From positions 2,790,001 through 2,854,000 of the forward strand of contig NZ_JARUND010000001.1 in assembly GCF_036898825.1 (NCBI RefSeq): a stretch of DNA of 64,000 nt, written 5' to 3'. The stretch is from Streptomyces sp. B21-083 (GTDB taxonomy: Bacteria; Actinomycetota; Actinomycetes; Streptomycetales; Streptomycetaceae). A program made the position numbers and the translations under genes. Shown here piece after piece: positions 20,058 to 28,606 of the stretch. The notes below the pieces were generated by a model. It searched no databases, was not told where the DNA came from, and saw nothing but the letters and a program-made list of their open reading frames with translations. Within the stretch, counting starts at the first letter, position 1. Each line of letters opens with the position of its first letter.

Positions 20058-20516
20058 GCTCGTCCCTTCGCCGGAGACCGGCCGGCGGGCCAGCAGTGCC
20101 CCGGGGGAACTCACCGGACACTCCGGATCCGCGGCGCGCCGGTGTCCCGCGCGTCCCACTGTCCCGGGTGCGTGCGGGCTGCCGGGGGCGCGGTGTGCGC
20201 ATGCCTCCGGCGACCGCTGTGCCGGCGGTGCTGATGTTGGCTGCCGTGGCCGCGTCTGCACGCGGCCGTGCGCCAGGGTCGCTGTCGGCGGCCCCGCCGC
20301 GTCGGATCGTTCGTCCATAGACCGTGCATCGCCCGTCGCCCCCCTCACAGTCTGAAATGTCCGTCCCCGGCGCCGAACGGTTCGCGGCGCAGCCCCTGTC
20401 GGGACGATACACCAGTCTCGTCACTCAGGGACATAGTTCCTCTACTCTCCGTGACGGCTCACGGCGGCAACGACACACCCCGCATACGGGGGAATGCGGA
20501 GGGTGCCCGAACCGGA
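20058..20516. other. 459-nt intergenic region upstream of the GGDEF-EAL gene
   Basis: No convincing gene. It contains a 6-bp inverted repeat (CCGTGA at 20449-20454 and TCACGG at 20459-20464) and a small CCCCG/CGGGG hairpin at 20478-20491 that may terminate the upstream dehydrogenase. The frame of the GGDEF-EAL protein stays open back to about 20348, so a longer N-terminus is possible but would be low-complexity and basic. Confidence 0.4.
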
Positions 20517-21467
20517 CTACGCGTCGACCGCTCCCGTCGTAAGGATCACGTTGCGCAGCGGCTCCTGGTTCATGAAACGACTCAGCTGGGCCACCAGCAG
20601 CCTCTCGGCGCGTGGCCGGAACGCGGAGGTCGGGCCGCCGACATGCGGGCTGATGAGCACGCCGGGCGCCTGCCACAAGGGGTGTCCCGGAGGCAGCGGC
20701 TCCGGATCGGTGACGTCGAGGGCGGCCGTGAGGCGCCCGGACTCCAGCTCGGCGAGAAGCGCCGTGGTGTCGACGACGGGCCCGCGAGCGACGTTCACGA
20801 GCAGCGCGCCGTCCTTCATCCGCGCCAGGAACTCGGCGTCCACCAGGCCTCTTGTCTGATCGGTGAGGGGCGTGGCGAGGATCACGATGTCGGCCTCGGG
20901 CAGGAGGGCGGGCAGTTCGGTGAGCGGATGCACCGGTCCGCGCGCCGTGGTGCGCTCAGAGCGCGCGACGCGCGCCACCCGCGTGAGCTCGAAGGGCGCG
21001 AGCCGGTCCTCGATGGCGGCGCCGATCGCGCCGTAGCCGACGATCAGGGCGCTCTTGTCGGCGAGCGCCGGCCGGAAGCCGCCCCGCCACTCCCCCTTGT
21101 CCTGCGCCCGCACGAAGTCGGGGATGCCACGCAGCGAGGCCAGGATCAGGGCGAGGGTCAGCTCACCGGTGCTCGCCTCGTGCACACCGCGCGCGTTGCA
21201 CAGCCGTACGCCGGGGCGCAGATGCCCGAGCCCCGGCTGCACGTTGTCGACGCCCGCGGACAGCGTCTGCAGCACCTGGACGCGGGTCATCTCGGGCAGG
21301 GGGCGTACACAGACCTCGACGGACTTCATGTACGGCACGACGTAGAACGCGCAGTCGGCCGGGTCCCCGGGGTAGTCCTGATCGCCGTTCCAGAACAGGT
21401 AGTCGGGGCCTTCGGGCAGGCCCTCGATCTCCTCCGGCGGGATGGGGAGCCACACGTCAGCAGTCAT
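20517..21467 (-). CDS. D-isomer-specific 2-hydroxyacid dehydrogenase
   Basis: A 316-residue NAD(P)-dependent 2-oxoacid reductase/2-hydroxyacid dehydrogenase. It has the nucleotide loop VGYGAIGAAIEDRL, the catalytic Arg in NVARGPVVDT, Glu in DVTDPEPLPPGHPLW and His in ISPHVGGPT. The substrate cannot be inferred; it is shorter than SerA and lacks ACT or ASB domains. The ATG at 21467 gives MTADVWLPIPPEE. It is divergent from an aldo/keto reductase with only 76 nt between starts. Confidence 0.86.
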   Translation of the reverse strand: MTADVWLPIPPEEIEGLPEGPDYLFWNGDQDYPGDPADCAFYVVPYMKSVEVCVRPLPEMTRVQVLQTLSAGVDNVQPGLGHLRPGVRLCNARGVHEASTGELTLALILASLRGIPDFVRAQDKGEWRGGFRPALADKSALIVGYGAIGAAIEDRLAPFELTRVARVARSERTTARGPVHPLTELPALLPEADIVILATPLTDQTRGLVDAEFLARMKDGALLVNVARGPVVDTTALLAELESGRLTAALDVTDPEPLPPGHPLWQAPGVLISPHVGGPTSAFRPRAERLLVAQLSRFMNQEPLRNVILTTGAVDA

Positions 21468-21543
21468 GGTCACGAGCGTAGGCGAACCCCTGTGCGTACA
21501 GAGGTTAGGTTTGGGGTGCAAGGAGAGAGAGGTTCACGACCAC

Positions 21544-22542
21544 GTGGAGCGCAGGACGATCGGCGCGGCGGCGCTCGAAGTGGGGGCCGTCGGCCTCGGG
21601 TGCATGCCGATGAGCTGGGCGTACAGCGCGTCTCGGCGGCGTGGCGAGGAGTCGGTGCGGGCCGTGCACCGGGCCCTGGACGAGGGCATGACCCTGCTGG
21701 ACACTGCCGACATGTACGGCCCGTTCACCAACGAGCTGCTGGTGGGACGGGCGTTGCGGGAGCGGCGTGGGGACGCCTTCGTGTCGACGAAGGTCGGTCT
21801 GCTGGTGGGTGATCAGCACATCGTGGCCAACGGCCGCCCGGGGTACGTGAAACGAGCGTGCGACGCCTCGCTGCGCCGCCTCCAGACGGATGTCATCGAC
21901 CTCTACCAGCTGCACCGCGCGGACCCTGAGGTACCCGTCGAGGAGACGTGGGGCGCGCTGGCGGAGCTCGTACAGGCGGGAAAAGTACGGGCGTTGGGAC
22001 TGTCCGCGATGGGCGAGCCGCCCGGACGCCGGTCGGGGGCGCGGCCGCACGACGCGACGATCCGTCAACTGGAGCGGGTGCAGCAGGTGTTCCCGGTCAG
22101 CGCCGTGCAGGCCGAGCTGTCGGTGTGGTCGCGCGAGGCGCTGGACGCGCTGCTGCCGTGGTGTGCGGCGCGCGGGGTCGGCTTCCTGGCGGCGATGCCG
22201 CTGGGCAACGGCTTTCTGACCGGGACGCTGGTGCCGGGCGAGGGCTTCGAGCGGGAGGACATCCGCGCCCGCCACCCCCGCTTCACCGCCGAGATGACGG
22301 CCGCGAACCAGCCGATCGTGGCGGGTCTGCGCCGGGTGGCGGCTCGGCTCGGGCCGGACGTCACGCCGGGCCAGGTGGCGCTGGCGTGGGTTCTCGCGCA
22401 GGGGCGGCACGTGGTGCCCGTACCGGGGGCCAAGCGGGAACGGTGGGTGGCGCAGAACGCCGGGGCGGCGCGGCTGAGGCTGACGGCGGCGGACCTGGCG
22501 GAGGTGACGGGGCTGCCGAAGGCGCAGGGATCCTGGGACTGA
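21544..22542 (+). CDS. Aldo/keto reductase
   Basis: A 332-residue NADPH-dependent oxidoreductase of the (beta/alpha)8 aldo/keto reductase family. The catalytic tetrad is visible: Asp in LLDTADMYGPF, Tyr in the same segment, Lys in VSTKVGLL and His in LYQLHRADPEV. The C-terminal NADP-binding segment is VPVPGAKRERWVAQN. The GTG at 21544 was chosen because the homologous core begins VERRTIGAAALEVGAVGLG; an AGGAGAGAGAGG purine run lies about 11 nt upstream. Physiological substrate unknown. Confidence 0.87.
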   Translation: MERRTIGAAALEVGAVGLGCMPMSWAYSASRRRGEESVRAVHRALDEGMTLLDTADMYGPFTNELLVGRALRERRGDAFVSTKVGLLVGDQHIVANGRPGYVKRACDASLRRLQTDVIDLYQLHRADPEVPVEETWGALAELVQAGKVRALGLSAMGEPPGRRSGARPHDATIRQLERVQQVFPVSAVQAELSVWSREALDALLPWCAARGVGFLAAMPLGNGFLTGTLVPGEGFEREDIRARHPRFTAEMTAANQPIVAGLRRVAARLGPDVTPGQVALAWVLAQGRHVVPVPGAKRERWVAQNAGAARLRLTAADLAEVTGLPKAQGSWD

Positions 22543-22625
22543 TCCCGGAATCGGGCTTCGGGGATCGGGAACTCGTGGAGCGCGAGCGGTGTATGACAAG
22601 GAGAACCCGTCGCGTCGAAGGGACC

Positions 22626-23804
22626 ATGATCGTGCAACGTAGAGCTGTGACGGCCGTACTGGCCGCGGCCACGCTTCTGCTCGCGGCCGGCTGCTCCTCC
22701 GACGGGGGAGGGGGCGGTGGCTCGGGCGGCGGCGGTGACAGCGCGGCGCCGGATCGTACGAGTCCGGGCTCGTCCCCCTCCGCGCGGGCCACCGAGGACG
22801 TCCCGCCGGCCAAGGGCTCGGTGAAGGTGGTGCGCACGGTCACCGAGGGCCTGAAGTCCCCGTGGGGCCTGGCCCCGCTGCCGGACGGCGATCTGCTGGT
22901 CTCCTCCCGTGACGAGGGCACGATCACGCGGGTGGACACGGAGACGGGCAGGAAGACGGAGCTGGGCGAGGTGCCGGGCGTCTCCGCGGCCGGCGAGGGC
23001 GGGCTGCTGGGCATCGCGCTGTCTCCTTCCTTCGCGTCGGACCACATGGTCTACGCGTACTTCACGACGGAGTCGGACAACCGCGTCGCGCGCATGCTGT
23101 ACGAGCAGGAGAAGCCCGCGGGCGAACAGCTGGGCGCACCGAACACGATCTTCCGGGGCATCCCGAAGGGCTATATCCACAACGGCGGCCGGATCGCCTT
23201 CGGCCCGGACAAGATGCTGTACGCGGGCACGGGCGAGAGCGGCGACACGGGCCTGGCGCAGGACAAGTCCTCGCTGGGCGGCAAGATCCTCCGTATGACC
23301 CCGGAGGGCGAACCGGCCCCGGGCAACCCCTTCCCCGACTCCCCCGTGTACTCGTACGGACACCGCAACGTGCAGGGCCTCGCCTGGGACGCGAAGCAGC
23401 GTCTGTTCGCCTCGGAGTTCGGCCAGGACACCTGGGACGAGCTGAACCAGATCAAGCCGGGCGACAACTACGGCTGGCCGAAGGCGGAGGGCGACAGCCG
23501 CGACCGCGCGTTCCACAACCCCGTCGCCGTCTGGCACACGGACGACGCCTCCCCCAGCGGCATCGCCTACGCCGAGGGCTCGGTGTGGATGGCGGGGCTC
23601 AAGGGCCAGCGTCTGTGGCGCGTCCCCCTGAAGGGCACCGAGGCCGCCGCCGACCCGCAGGCCTTCCTGAAGGGCGAGTACGGCAGGCTCCGTACGGTCG
23701 TGTCGGCGGGCGGCGACAAGCTGTGGCTGGTGACGAGCGAGACGGACGGACGGGGGTCGCCCGAGAGCGGGGACGACCGGATTCTGGAGCTTCAGGTGAC
23801 CTGA
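22626..23804 (+). CDS. Secreted PQQ-dependent glucose/sorbosone dehydrogenase-like lipoprotein
   Basis: A 392-residue exported protein with a lipoprotein signal (LLLAAGCSS) and a Gly/Ser-rich linker. A six-bladed propeller of the GSDH family follows: LKSPWGLAPLPDGDLLVSS, YIHNGGRIAFGPD with the catalytic-type His, YSYGHRNVQGLAWD and DNYGWPKAEGD. Family members oxidise aldoses with PQQ in the periplasm; whether this organism makes PQQ is not shown here. The ATG at 22626 has GAAGGGA just upstream. The stop overlaps that of the convergent DUF6191 gene by 13 nt. Confidence 0.85.
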   Translation: MIVQRRAVTAVLAAATLLLAAGCSSDGGGGGGSGGGGDSAAPDRTSPGSSPSARATEDVPPAKGSVKVVRTVTEGLKSPWGLAPLPDGDLLVSSRDEGTITRVDTETGRKTELGEVPGVSAAGEGGLLGIALSPSFASDHMVYAYFTTESDNRVARMLYEQEKPAGEQLGAPNTIFRGIPKGYIHNGGRIAFGPDKMLYAGTGESGDTGLAQDKSSLGGKILRMTPEGEPAPGNPFPDSPVYSYGHRNVQGLAWDAKQRLFASEFGQDTWDELNQIKPGDNYGWPKAEGDSRDRAFHNPVAVWHTDDASPSGIAYAEGSVWMAGLKGQRLWRVPLKGTEAAADPQAFLKGEYGRLRTVVSAGGDKLWLVTSETDGRGSPESGDDRILELQVT

Positions 23805-24022
23805 GGCGAGCCCGGCTCCTCGGGCTGCTCCGTTTCCTCGGGCTGCTCCGTCTCCTCCGGCTGCTCGGACCGGCGTACGACGACCTTCCCGGACGCGAGG
23901 TCTATCGGCCCGCGTCCGGGGTCGCCGTCGCCGACGTCCTCGCGGGTCAGCTCCAGCCGGTTCTGTTCGTCGCGCTGGTGCTTGCGTCCCGGTGCGAAGA
24001 GCTCCTCGAACATGTTGAACAC
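23792..24022 (-). CDS. DUF6191 small protein with a C-terminal EQPEET repeat
   Basis: A 76-residue conserved actinobacterial protein (MFNMFEELFAPGRKHQ, then DPGRGPIDLASGKVVVR), matching a family I recall as DUF6191; function unknown. The tail has three near-identical six-residue units (EQPEET, EQPEET, EQPEEP) from an 18-bp tandem repeat at 23817-23870, so tail length may vary between strains. It starts 14 nt after the RelE-like gene on the same strand. Confidence 0.75.
   Translation of the reverse strand: MFNMFEELFAPGRKHQRDEQNRLELTREDVGDGDPGRGPIDLASGKVVVRRSEQPEETEQPEETEQPEEPGSPQVT
23817..23870. repeat. 18-bp tandem repeat, three copies, inside the DUF6191 gene
   Basis: Three consecutive 18-nt units of the form TCCTCGGGCTGCTCCGTT, the first two nearly identical and the third diverged, encode the acidic EQPEE(T/P) repeats. 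Confidence 0.85.
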
Positions 24023-24036
24023 GAGGCGGCTCCCGG

Positions 24037-24297
24037 CTACTCGTCTTCGATGAGCGACTGGTCGAGGATCGCCACGGAGACCAGGATCAGGAAGGCGCGG
24101 TGAACCATGTAGTCGACGGTCAGGCCCGTGGCCACGGACACCACGCGGATGTCCTCGCCGCTCACTGCCTGCGACACCGGCGTGAAGGGGTCCTCAGCGA
24201 GCTTGTGGAGGCCGCGCTCCAGAAGCTTGCGCCGGTCCTCGGGAAGTGCGTCACGCTGCGCGGCAGCCCGCTCGGTGAACTCGATCTGGTACAACAC
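24037..24297 (-). CDS. RelE/ParE-fold toxin-like protein without an adjacent antitoxin
   Basis: An 86-residue protein (VLYQIEFTERAAAQRDALP) with the short beta-alpha-alpha-beta layout of the RelE/ParE superfamily: an N-terminal strand, two helices around RRKLLERGLHKLAEDPF, then strands DIRVVSVATGLTVDYMVH and FLILVSVAILDQ. RelE members cleave ribosome-bound mRNA and ParE members poison gyrase; which applies is not clear. The GTG at 24297 has GGAGG about 5 nt upstream. It lies 32 nt after the LuxR regulator and 14 nt before DUF6191, all on one strand. No antitoxin gene is seen next to it, so it may be a solitary or repurposed toxin. Confidence 0.65.
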   Translation of the reverse strand: MLYQIEFTERAAAQRDALPEDRRKLLERGLHKLAEDPFTPVSQAVSGEDIRVVSVATGLTVDYMVHRAFLILVSVAILDQSLIEDE

Positions 24298-24329
24298 AGC
24301 GCCTCCGCCAGTATGTGGGCCTGCTGCCA

Positions 24330-27300
24330 TTATCCCGCTACCAGACGATCCTCGGTCTCCGGCGGGAACAGCCCCAGCCGGTGTGCCACCGCCGCCGCCT
24401 CGCCGCGCCCCGAGACGCTCAGCTTGGCCAGGATGTTGGAGACGTGGACGCTCGCCGTCTTCGGGGAGATGAAGAGCTCCTCGGCGATCTGGCGGTTGGT
24501 GCGGCCGGCGGAGACCAGACGCAGGACGTCCCGTTCGCGGCTGGTGAGGCCCAGGGACTCGGCCGGGTCCTCCTGGGGCGCGGGCGGGGTGCCGGTGGGG
24601 GTGAGGCGGGCGCGCCGGGCAAGGAGGGCGGTGGCGTCGGCGAGGGGGCGGGCGCCCAGGTGGTCGGCGACGGTGGCGGCCAGGCGGAGCAGTTCGGCCG
24701 CCCGGTCGCGGTCGTCGGGCTCGGCGCCGTCCGTCAGCAGGGCCTCGGCGAGGCGGTGGCGGACCCGGGCGAGGTCGTAGGGGCGGTCCAGGGCCTCGAA
24801 GGCGGTGACGAGCCGCGACCAGGTGTCGGGGGTGGCGGTCCCCTCGGCGCGCTGGAGTTCGGCGCGGACCCAGTGCTCGTGGGCGAGCCAGACGGGGGCG
24901 CCGGTGGTGAGCTTCTTCGCGGTGTCGAGGATGCGAGCCAGGGTCTCGGGGCGGCCCTGTGCGACGGTCGGCAGCGCGCGGGCGTCGGCCTCGGCGGTGG
25001 CGGCGGCGAGGAGCAGCGGCCAGCCGTAGCGGTGGGTGCCGGGTGGGAAGCCGGTGTCCAGGACGTGGCCCAGTTCGGTGCGGGCGTCGAGGAGGCGGCC
25101 CTCGGCGGCGGCGACACCGATGGTGACGAGGGCGAGCAGCAGGTCGTGCTGGGGCATCGGGTCGTGGGTGCCGAAGTACTCGTGCGCGATGGCGAGTTGG
25201 CGCGCGGCCTCGGCCAGGTCGCCCCGGTCCAGGGCGAGCCGGGCCAGGCAGATGGCGCCGGCGCCCTGCGGCTTGGTGCTGTGGCCGCGCCGTAGCGCGT
25301 TGGTCGCGGCGTCGGCGGCGGCATCCCAGCGGCCGAGCGAGTACAGCGACTCGGAGAGGTTGCCCCACGCCCAGGCCTCGGAGTCCAGCAGCCCGAACTT
25401 CCCCGCGTAGGCGATGCCCTCTTCCAGGATGGGGACGGAGTCGCGGGAGCGGCCGACCGCTTCCAGTCCGCTGGGGAGGTTGATGTAGGCGCGTCCGGCG
25501 ACGAAGAGGATGCCCTCCGCGACCGCCCGCTCCTTGACCGCGCGCATTTCCGCGAACCCGGTCTCCGCGGCCCCGGCGTCGACCAGGAGGCCGCCGTGGG
25601 TGAGGCGGGCGTGCAGTTCGATCTCGGCGGCGCCCACCATACGGGCGTACTCGACCGCCTGTTCGGCGGCGGCGAGGGCCTCGGGGCCGGGGCAGTGCAG
25701 CATCGACCAGGCGGCGGCGTTGGCGAGGACCTCCGCGTGGACCTGCGAGGGCGGCAGACCACGCACCAGCTTCTGCGCGGTGTCGAGCTCCTTCCAGCCG
25801 TCGCCGCGGGACTGGGCCTGGACCAGCCGGGAGCGCTGGCACCAGAACCAGGCGGCGCGCAGAGGGTCGCCGTCGTCCTCCAGGAGGTGCAGCGCACGCT
25901 TGATGATCTTCAGGGCGCGTTCGCGTTCCCCGCACAGCCGGCCCGCGACGGCGGCCTCGGCCATGAGGTCCAGGTAGTGCAGCGGGGTGGTGGCCGGGTC
26001 GCAGCCGCAGGGCGGGTAGACCTCGGTGTAGTCGACGGGGCGCAGGGTGGTCCGTACGGCGTCGGGGGCGGCGTCCCAGAGTTCCATCGCCCGTTCCAGG
26101 AGCCGTAGTTGCTCGGAGTAGGCGTACCGGCGGCGGGCGGTGACCGAGGCGTCCAGGACGGCGGGCAGGGCCTTGGCCGGGTCGTGGGCGTGGTACCAGT
26201 AGCTGGCCAGGCGCATGGTGCGTTCGTCGGCGGGGACGAGCGTCGGGTCGGCCTCCAGCGCCTCGGCGTAGCGGCGGTTGAGGCGGGAGCGTTCGCCGGG
26301 GAGCAGGTCGTCGCCGACCGCCTCGCGGACCAGGGAGTGGCGGAAGCGGTAGCCGTCGCCGGCCGGGGTGGCGAGCAGGAGGTTGGCGCCGACGGCCGCG
26401 CGCAGCGCCTCGATGAGGTCGTCCTCGGCCAGTCCGGCGACGGCGGCCAGCAGCCGGTACTCGACGGCGGAGCCGCCCTCGGCGACGATCCGGGCGACCC
26501 GCTGGGCGCTCTCGGGCAGGCTTTCGACACGGACGAGGAGCAGGTCGCGCAGGGTGTCCGTGAGCCGGGTGCGGCAGCCCTCGTGGGCGGCGACGGCGAG
26601 TTCCTCGACGAAGAAGGCGTTGCCGTCGGAGCGGCCGAAGATCTCGTCGACCTGGGCCGGCTCGGGTTCGGCGGCGAGGATGCCGGCGATCTGGCGGCCC
26701 ACTTCGGCGCGGTTGAAGCGGCTCAGTTCGATCCGGCGGACCGTGCGCAAGCGGTCCAGTTCGGCGAGCAGGGGGCGCAGCGGGTGGCGCCGGTGGACGT
26801 CGTCCGCGCGGTAGGTGGCGAGAACGACGAGGCGGCCGGTGCGCAGGGTGCGGAAAAGGTACGCGAGGAGGTGGCGGGTGGAGGCGTCGGCCCAGTGGAG
26901 GTCTTCGAGGGCGACGACGACGGTGCGGTCGGCGGCCACGCGCTCCAGGAGGCGGGCGGTGAGTTCGAAGAGGCGCGCCATGCCCTCCTCGTCGTGTCGT
27001 CCGGCGCCGGTCTCGCCCAACTCCGGCAGCAGCCGGGCCAGTTCCTCCTCCTGCCCGGCAGCGGCGGCGGCCAACTCCTCGGGCAGCGCACGCCGCAGGG
27101 CCCGCAGGGCGGTGGAGAAGGGCGCGAAGGGCAGCCCGTCGGCGCCGATCTCGACGCACCCGCCGAGGGCGACGACCGCGCCCCGGCCGGCGGCAGCGTC
27201 GGCGAACTCCTCGACCAGCCGTGTCTTTCCGACCCCGGCCTCCCCGCCGAGCAGCAGCGCCTGCGGCTCACCGGAGGCGGCGCGGGCGAGTGCGTCGTGC

Positions 27301-27389
27301 AACACCCCCAACTCATCGGTACGACCGACGAACACCGGACAGACGGACCTGGTCTCCACGGGCCAGAGCATCGCACAGGGCTCTGACAT
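24330..27389 (-). CDS. LAL-type LuxR family regulator (large ATP-binding)
   Basis: A 1019-residue regulator. The N-terminal AAA/STAND-like ATPase has Walker A GGEAGVGKTRL and Walker B VVVALEDLHWAD (about residues 35-330). A long helical TPR-like region follows, and a C-terminal LuxR helix-turn-helix (LTSRERDVLRLVSAGRTNRQ, then AEELFISPKTASVHVSNIL). LAL proteins activate specific operons after sensing an inducer; no obvious target cluster is adjacent. The ATG at 27389 gives MSEPCAML; a second in-frame ATG at 27371 is possible. It is followed closely by the RelE-like and DUF6191 genes. Confidence 0.88.
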   Translation of the reverse strand: MSEPCAMLWPVETRSVCPVFVGRTDELGVLHDALARAASGEPQALLLGGEAGVGKTRLVEEFADAAAGRGAVVALGGCVEIGADGLPFAPFSTALRALRRALPEELAAAAAGQEEELARLLPELGETGAGRHDEEGMARLFELTARLLERVAADRTVVVALEDLHWADASTRHLLAYLFRTLRTGRLVVLATYRADDVHRRHPLRPLLAELDRLRTVRRIELSRFNRAEVGRQIAGILAAEPEPAQVDEIFGRSDGNAFFVEELAVAAHEGCRTRLTDTLRDLLLVRVESLPESAQRVARIVAEGGSAVEYRLLAAVAGLAEDDLIEALRAAVGANLLLATPAGDGYRFRHSLVREAVGDDLLPGERSRLNRRYAEALEADPTLVPADERTMRLASYWYHAHDPAKALPAVLDASVTARRRYAYSEQLRLLERAMELWDAAPDAVRTTLRPVDYTEVYPPCGCDPATTPLHYLDLMAEAAVAGRLCGERERALKIIKRALHLLEDDGDPLRAAWFWCQRSRLVQAQSRGDGWKELDTAQKLVRGLPPSQVHAEVLANAAAWSMLHCPGPEALAAAEQAVEYARMVGAAEIELHARLTHGGLLVDAGAAETGFAEMRAVKERAVAEGILFVAGRAYINLPSGLEAVGRSRDSVPILEEGIAYAGKFGLLDSEAWAWGNLSESLYSLGRWDAAADAATNALRRGHSTKPQGAGAICLARLALDRGDLAEAARQLAIAHEYFGTHDPMPQHDLLLALVTIGVAAAEGRLLDARTELGHVLDTGFPPGTHRYGWPLLLAAATAEADARALPTVAQGRPETLARILDTAKKLTTGAPVWLAHEHWVRAELQRAEGTATPDTWSRLVTAFEALDRPYDLARVRHRLAEALLTDGAEPDDRDRAAELLRLAATVADHLGARPLADATALLARRARLTPTGTPPAPQEDPAESLGLTSRERDVLRLVSAGRTNRQIAEELFISPKTASVHVSNILAKLSVSGRGEAAAVAHRLGLFPPETEDRLVAG

Positions 27390-27439
27390 CGCGGGACTGG
27401 TTATCGAGCCGATGGCCGGAGCGACGGCTGAGGTGCTGG

Positions 27440-27472
27440 ACGGGCCGGTCACCGAGACGGCGACCGGCCCGT
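27440..27472 (-). terminator. Hairpin after the 61-residue small-protein gene
   Basis: A perfect 11-bp stem (ACGGGCCGGTC and GACCGGCCCGT) with an 11-nt loop lies between the small gene (stop at 27554) and the LuxR regulator start. No U-run. Confidence 0.55.
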
Positions 27473-27553
27473 TGCGGGTCGTGGGGCGGACGGCCGCGGC
27501 GTGCGCGGGGAGGCGTGACACCGTGGGAGAGCCGTCCGCCCGTCCCCCGGTCT

Positions 27554-27739
27554 TCACGCGGCGCGGGTGAACCAGTGGCGGCGGGTGTCGTCGGGATGCA
27601 CCTCGCCCTCGGCGGCACGGCCGGCTGCCTCGCGGCGGGCGGCGCGGACGGCGCGGATCGCTTCCCGGGCGAGACGCTCGTCCGAGGCCTCGCGGCGCAG
27701 TTGGGCGGAACGGGTCTGCTGGATTTCGTACTCGAACAT
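27554..27739 (-). CDS. 61-residue conserved small protein, function unknown
   Basis: Begins MFEYEIQQTRSAQLRREA and continues as an Arg/Ala/Glu-rich amphipathic helix ending HWFTRAA. Similar short proteins are common in Streptomyces; no function is known to me. The ATG at 27739 has GAGGGG about 6 nt upstream. No signal or membrane segment. Confidence 0.7.
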   Translation of the reverse strand: MFEYEIQQTRSAQLRREASDERLAREAIRAVRAARREAAGRAAEGEVHPDDTRRHWFTRAA

Positions 27740-27874
27740 GTGATGCCCCTCAGGTCTCTGGCGAGATCGGTTGTTCTTCGCTCTCTGCGATGTCTCAACC
27801 TTCGTCTCCCAGGGGGGTGCGCCACATCGGGAGAGTTCCGCATCTTCGGAGGGGGTGGGGGCCTTAGAAACAGC

Positions 27875-27927
27875 TGAGGGGCCCCGGACGGACCGTAAGG
27901 TACTTATGACCGGCCTAAGGCCCCTCA
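27875..27927 (-). terminator. Possible terminator after the 205-residue membrane protein
   Basis: TGAGGGGCC (27875-27883) pairs with GGCCCCTCA (27919-27927). It lies 27 nt after the stop of the membrane-protein gene and upstream of the 61-residue gene. The loop is long, so it may instead be part of a regulatory region. Confidence 0.4.
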
Positions 27928-27953
27928 TGAGCTGCGGTGATTCCACCTCCGGG

Positions 27954-28571
27954 TCAGACGGAGGGCACGCCCAGCAGTACGTCGGTGTACTTCAGTACCG
28001 CGAGGAGCAGTCCGAGGACGCCGAGGGCGACGCCCGCCCAGGAGACCGACCTGATCCAGACGGCCTGCGGCTTGCCCGGGACGCCGAACGCGGGCCGGGC
28101 GAGGGCGGCGACACCGACGAGCAGCGCGGCGAGGGCGAAGATGCCGCCCCACAGCGCGGTGGTCTGCCAGGAGTCGCCGTAGACCTTGAGCGTGGCGGCG
28201 AGGCTCGGCGACGTCGCGGCCTGCAGCTTCAGCTGGCCGTTGAGCTCCCCGCGCGCGGCGGCCACCGTGCCCAGCCAGCTGCCGGTGAGCGAGACGAAGC
28301 CGAGGACGGCGGACACGACGGCGGCAGCGCCCTGGCCCACTCCGGAGGACTCCGCCCGCTCGGCGGCGATCTCCGCCTCGTCCAGATCGTCCAGGTCGTC
28401 GCCCTCGTACTCGTCGGCGTCACCCAGGACCTCGACCTCGGTGTCGGCCGCGGCCTCGGTGGGCTGCTCCTCCTTGGTGATGTCCACCGTCTCGTCACCG
28501 CTCTTCACGTCGTCGCTCTTCGCCTCGGTACCGGTCTCGGCGCCGGTCTCGTCTGCTGTCTTGGTTCCCAT
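27954..28571 (-). CDS. Membrane protein with an acidic N-terminal tail, function unknown
   Basis: A 205-residue protein. The first 85 residues are hydrophilic and very acidic (repeated Glu/Asp, e.g. DADEYEGDDLDDLDEAE). Three hydrophobic segments follow: AAVVSAVLGFVSLTGSWLG, ALWGGIFALAALLVGVAAL and AGVALGVLGLLLAVL. The layout suggests a cytoplasmic acidic tail on a small membrane domain. No domain recognised. The ATG at 28571 (MGTKTADETG) was chosen as the first that excludes a basic, unlikely leader. Confidence 0.7.
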   Translation of the reverse strand: MGTKTADETGAETGTEAKSDDVKSGDETVDITKEEQPTEAAADTEVEVLGDADEYEGDDLDDLDEAEIAAERAESSGVGQGAAAVVSAVLGFVSLTGSWLGTVAAARGELNGQLKLQAATSPSLAATLKVYGDSWQTTALWGGIFALAALLVGVAALARPAFGVPGKPQAVWIRSVSWAGVALGVLGLLLAVLKYTDVLLGVPSV

Positions 28572-28606
28572 GCCCCGCACCGTACGGACGTCGTCTGAGA
28601 AGTTCC

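Noticed and set aside
17256..20234. 992-codon plus-strand frame opposite the GGDEF-EAL gene
   Set aside because: Antisense shadow with repetitive Gly/Val/Gln/Glu content; the minus strand clearly encodes PAS, GGDEF and EAL domains.
24037..27159. 1040-codon minus-strand frame ending in the RelE-like protein
   Set aside because: Upstream part is an out-of-frame, Arg/Pro-rich shadow of the LuxR regulator; the real small gene starts at the GTG at 24297 with its own ribosome site.
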